5,757 bases of DNA, taken from JBJHBY01 sp050485745. Lineage in GTDB: Bacteria > Pseudomonadota > Gammaproteobacteria > Pseudomonadales > CAMLJR01. The notes under the pieces are model-generated. The model was not told the origin of the DNA and did no database searches. It saw nothing but the letters and a program-made list of their open reading frames with translations. The DNA lies in NCBI GenBank assembly GCA_050485745.1, contig JBJHBY010000223.1, positions 1-5,757 of the forward strand. The letters are read 5' to 3'. This document shows positions 5,728-5,757 of the stretch, in pieces; within the stretch, counting starts at the first letter, position 1, and each line of letters starts with the position of its first letter. Made by a program: the position numbers and the translations under genes.

Positions 5728-5757
5728 CTGGTCGAGTTCCGCAGCGCAGGCCGGGGC

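Larger units (their letters stand above)
5646..5757. repeat. Long-range inverted repeat enclosing two hairpins, reaching the window edge
   Basis: GCCCCGGCC (5646-5654) is the exact reverse complement of GGCCGGGGC (5749-5757), the last nine bases of the window, so the pairing may continue outside. Two local hairpins lie within. CGCAGCG occurs three times (5640-5646, 5718-5724, 5740-5746). No reading frame of note covers this stretch. It looks like extragenic repeat DNA or a structured transcript end; no known RNA family was recognised. Confidence 0.45.

Overview
This window comes from a GC-rich bacterial chromosome, most likely a gammaproteobacterium. Three things suggest this: strongly GC-biased codon use, GTAG-headed extragenic palindromes (REP type), and an outer-membrane-type lipoprotein paired with an FtsX-like permease. 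The lineage is inferred from gene content and style, because no rRNA or tRNA is present.

Layout. Positions 1-229 hold no gene and are rich in repeats. Two REP-like hairpins face each other (1-72), a short 8-bp tandem array runs off the foot of the second (73-112), and a third hairpin with a different stem (198-233) abuts the end of the first gene. A two-CBS-domain protein runs on the minus strand (826 to 230). After a 115-bp divergent spacer, the plus strand carries an 821-residue, ten-helix FtsX-like ABC permease (942-3407). It overlaps by 8 bp a CrtC/AttH-type lipocalin-like lipoprotein (3400-4545). After a 117-bp gap with its own ribosome binding site and a possible weak promoter comes a luciferase-like (LLM) flavin-dependent oxidoreductase (4663-5556). 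The last 200 bp have no gene but contain several nested inverted repeats, the outermost touching the window edge.

How the genes may work together. The permease and lipoprotein are translationally coupled and probably form an envelope module that moves or processes a lipid-like or hydrophobic molecule between the inner membrane and the periplasm or outer membrane. The partner ATPase such a permease needs is not in the window: the slot upstream of the permease is taken by the divergent CBS gene. The CBS protein (probable adenine-nucleotide sensor) and the LLM oxidoreductase are neighbours with no demonstrated link. I saw no phage, CRISPR, toxin-antitoxin or defence system. The most unusual signals are the repeat structures at both ends and the ATPase-less transporter pair.
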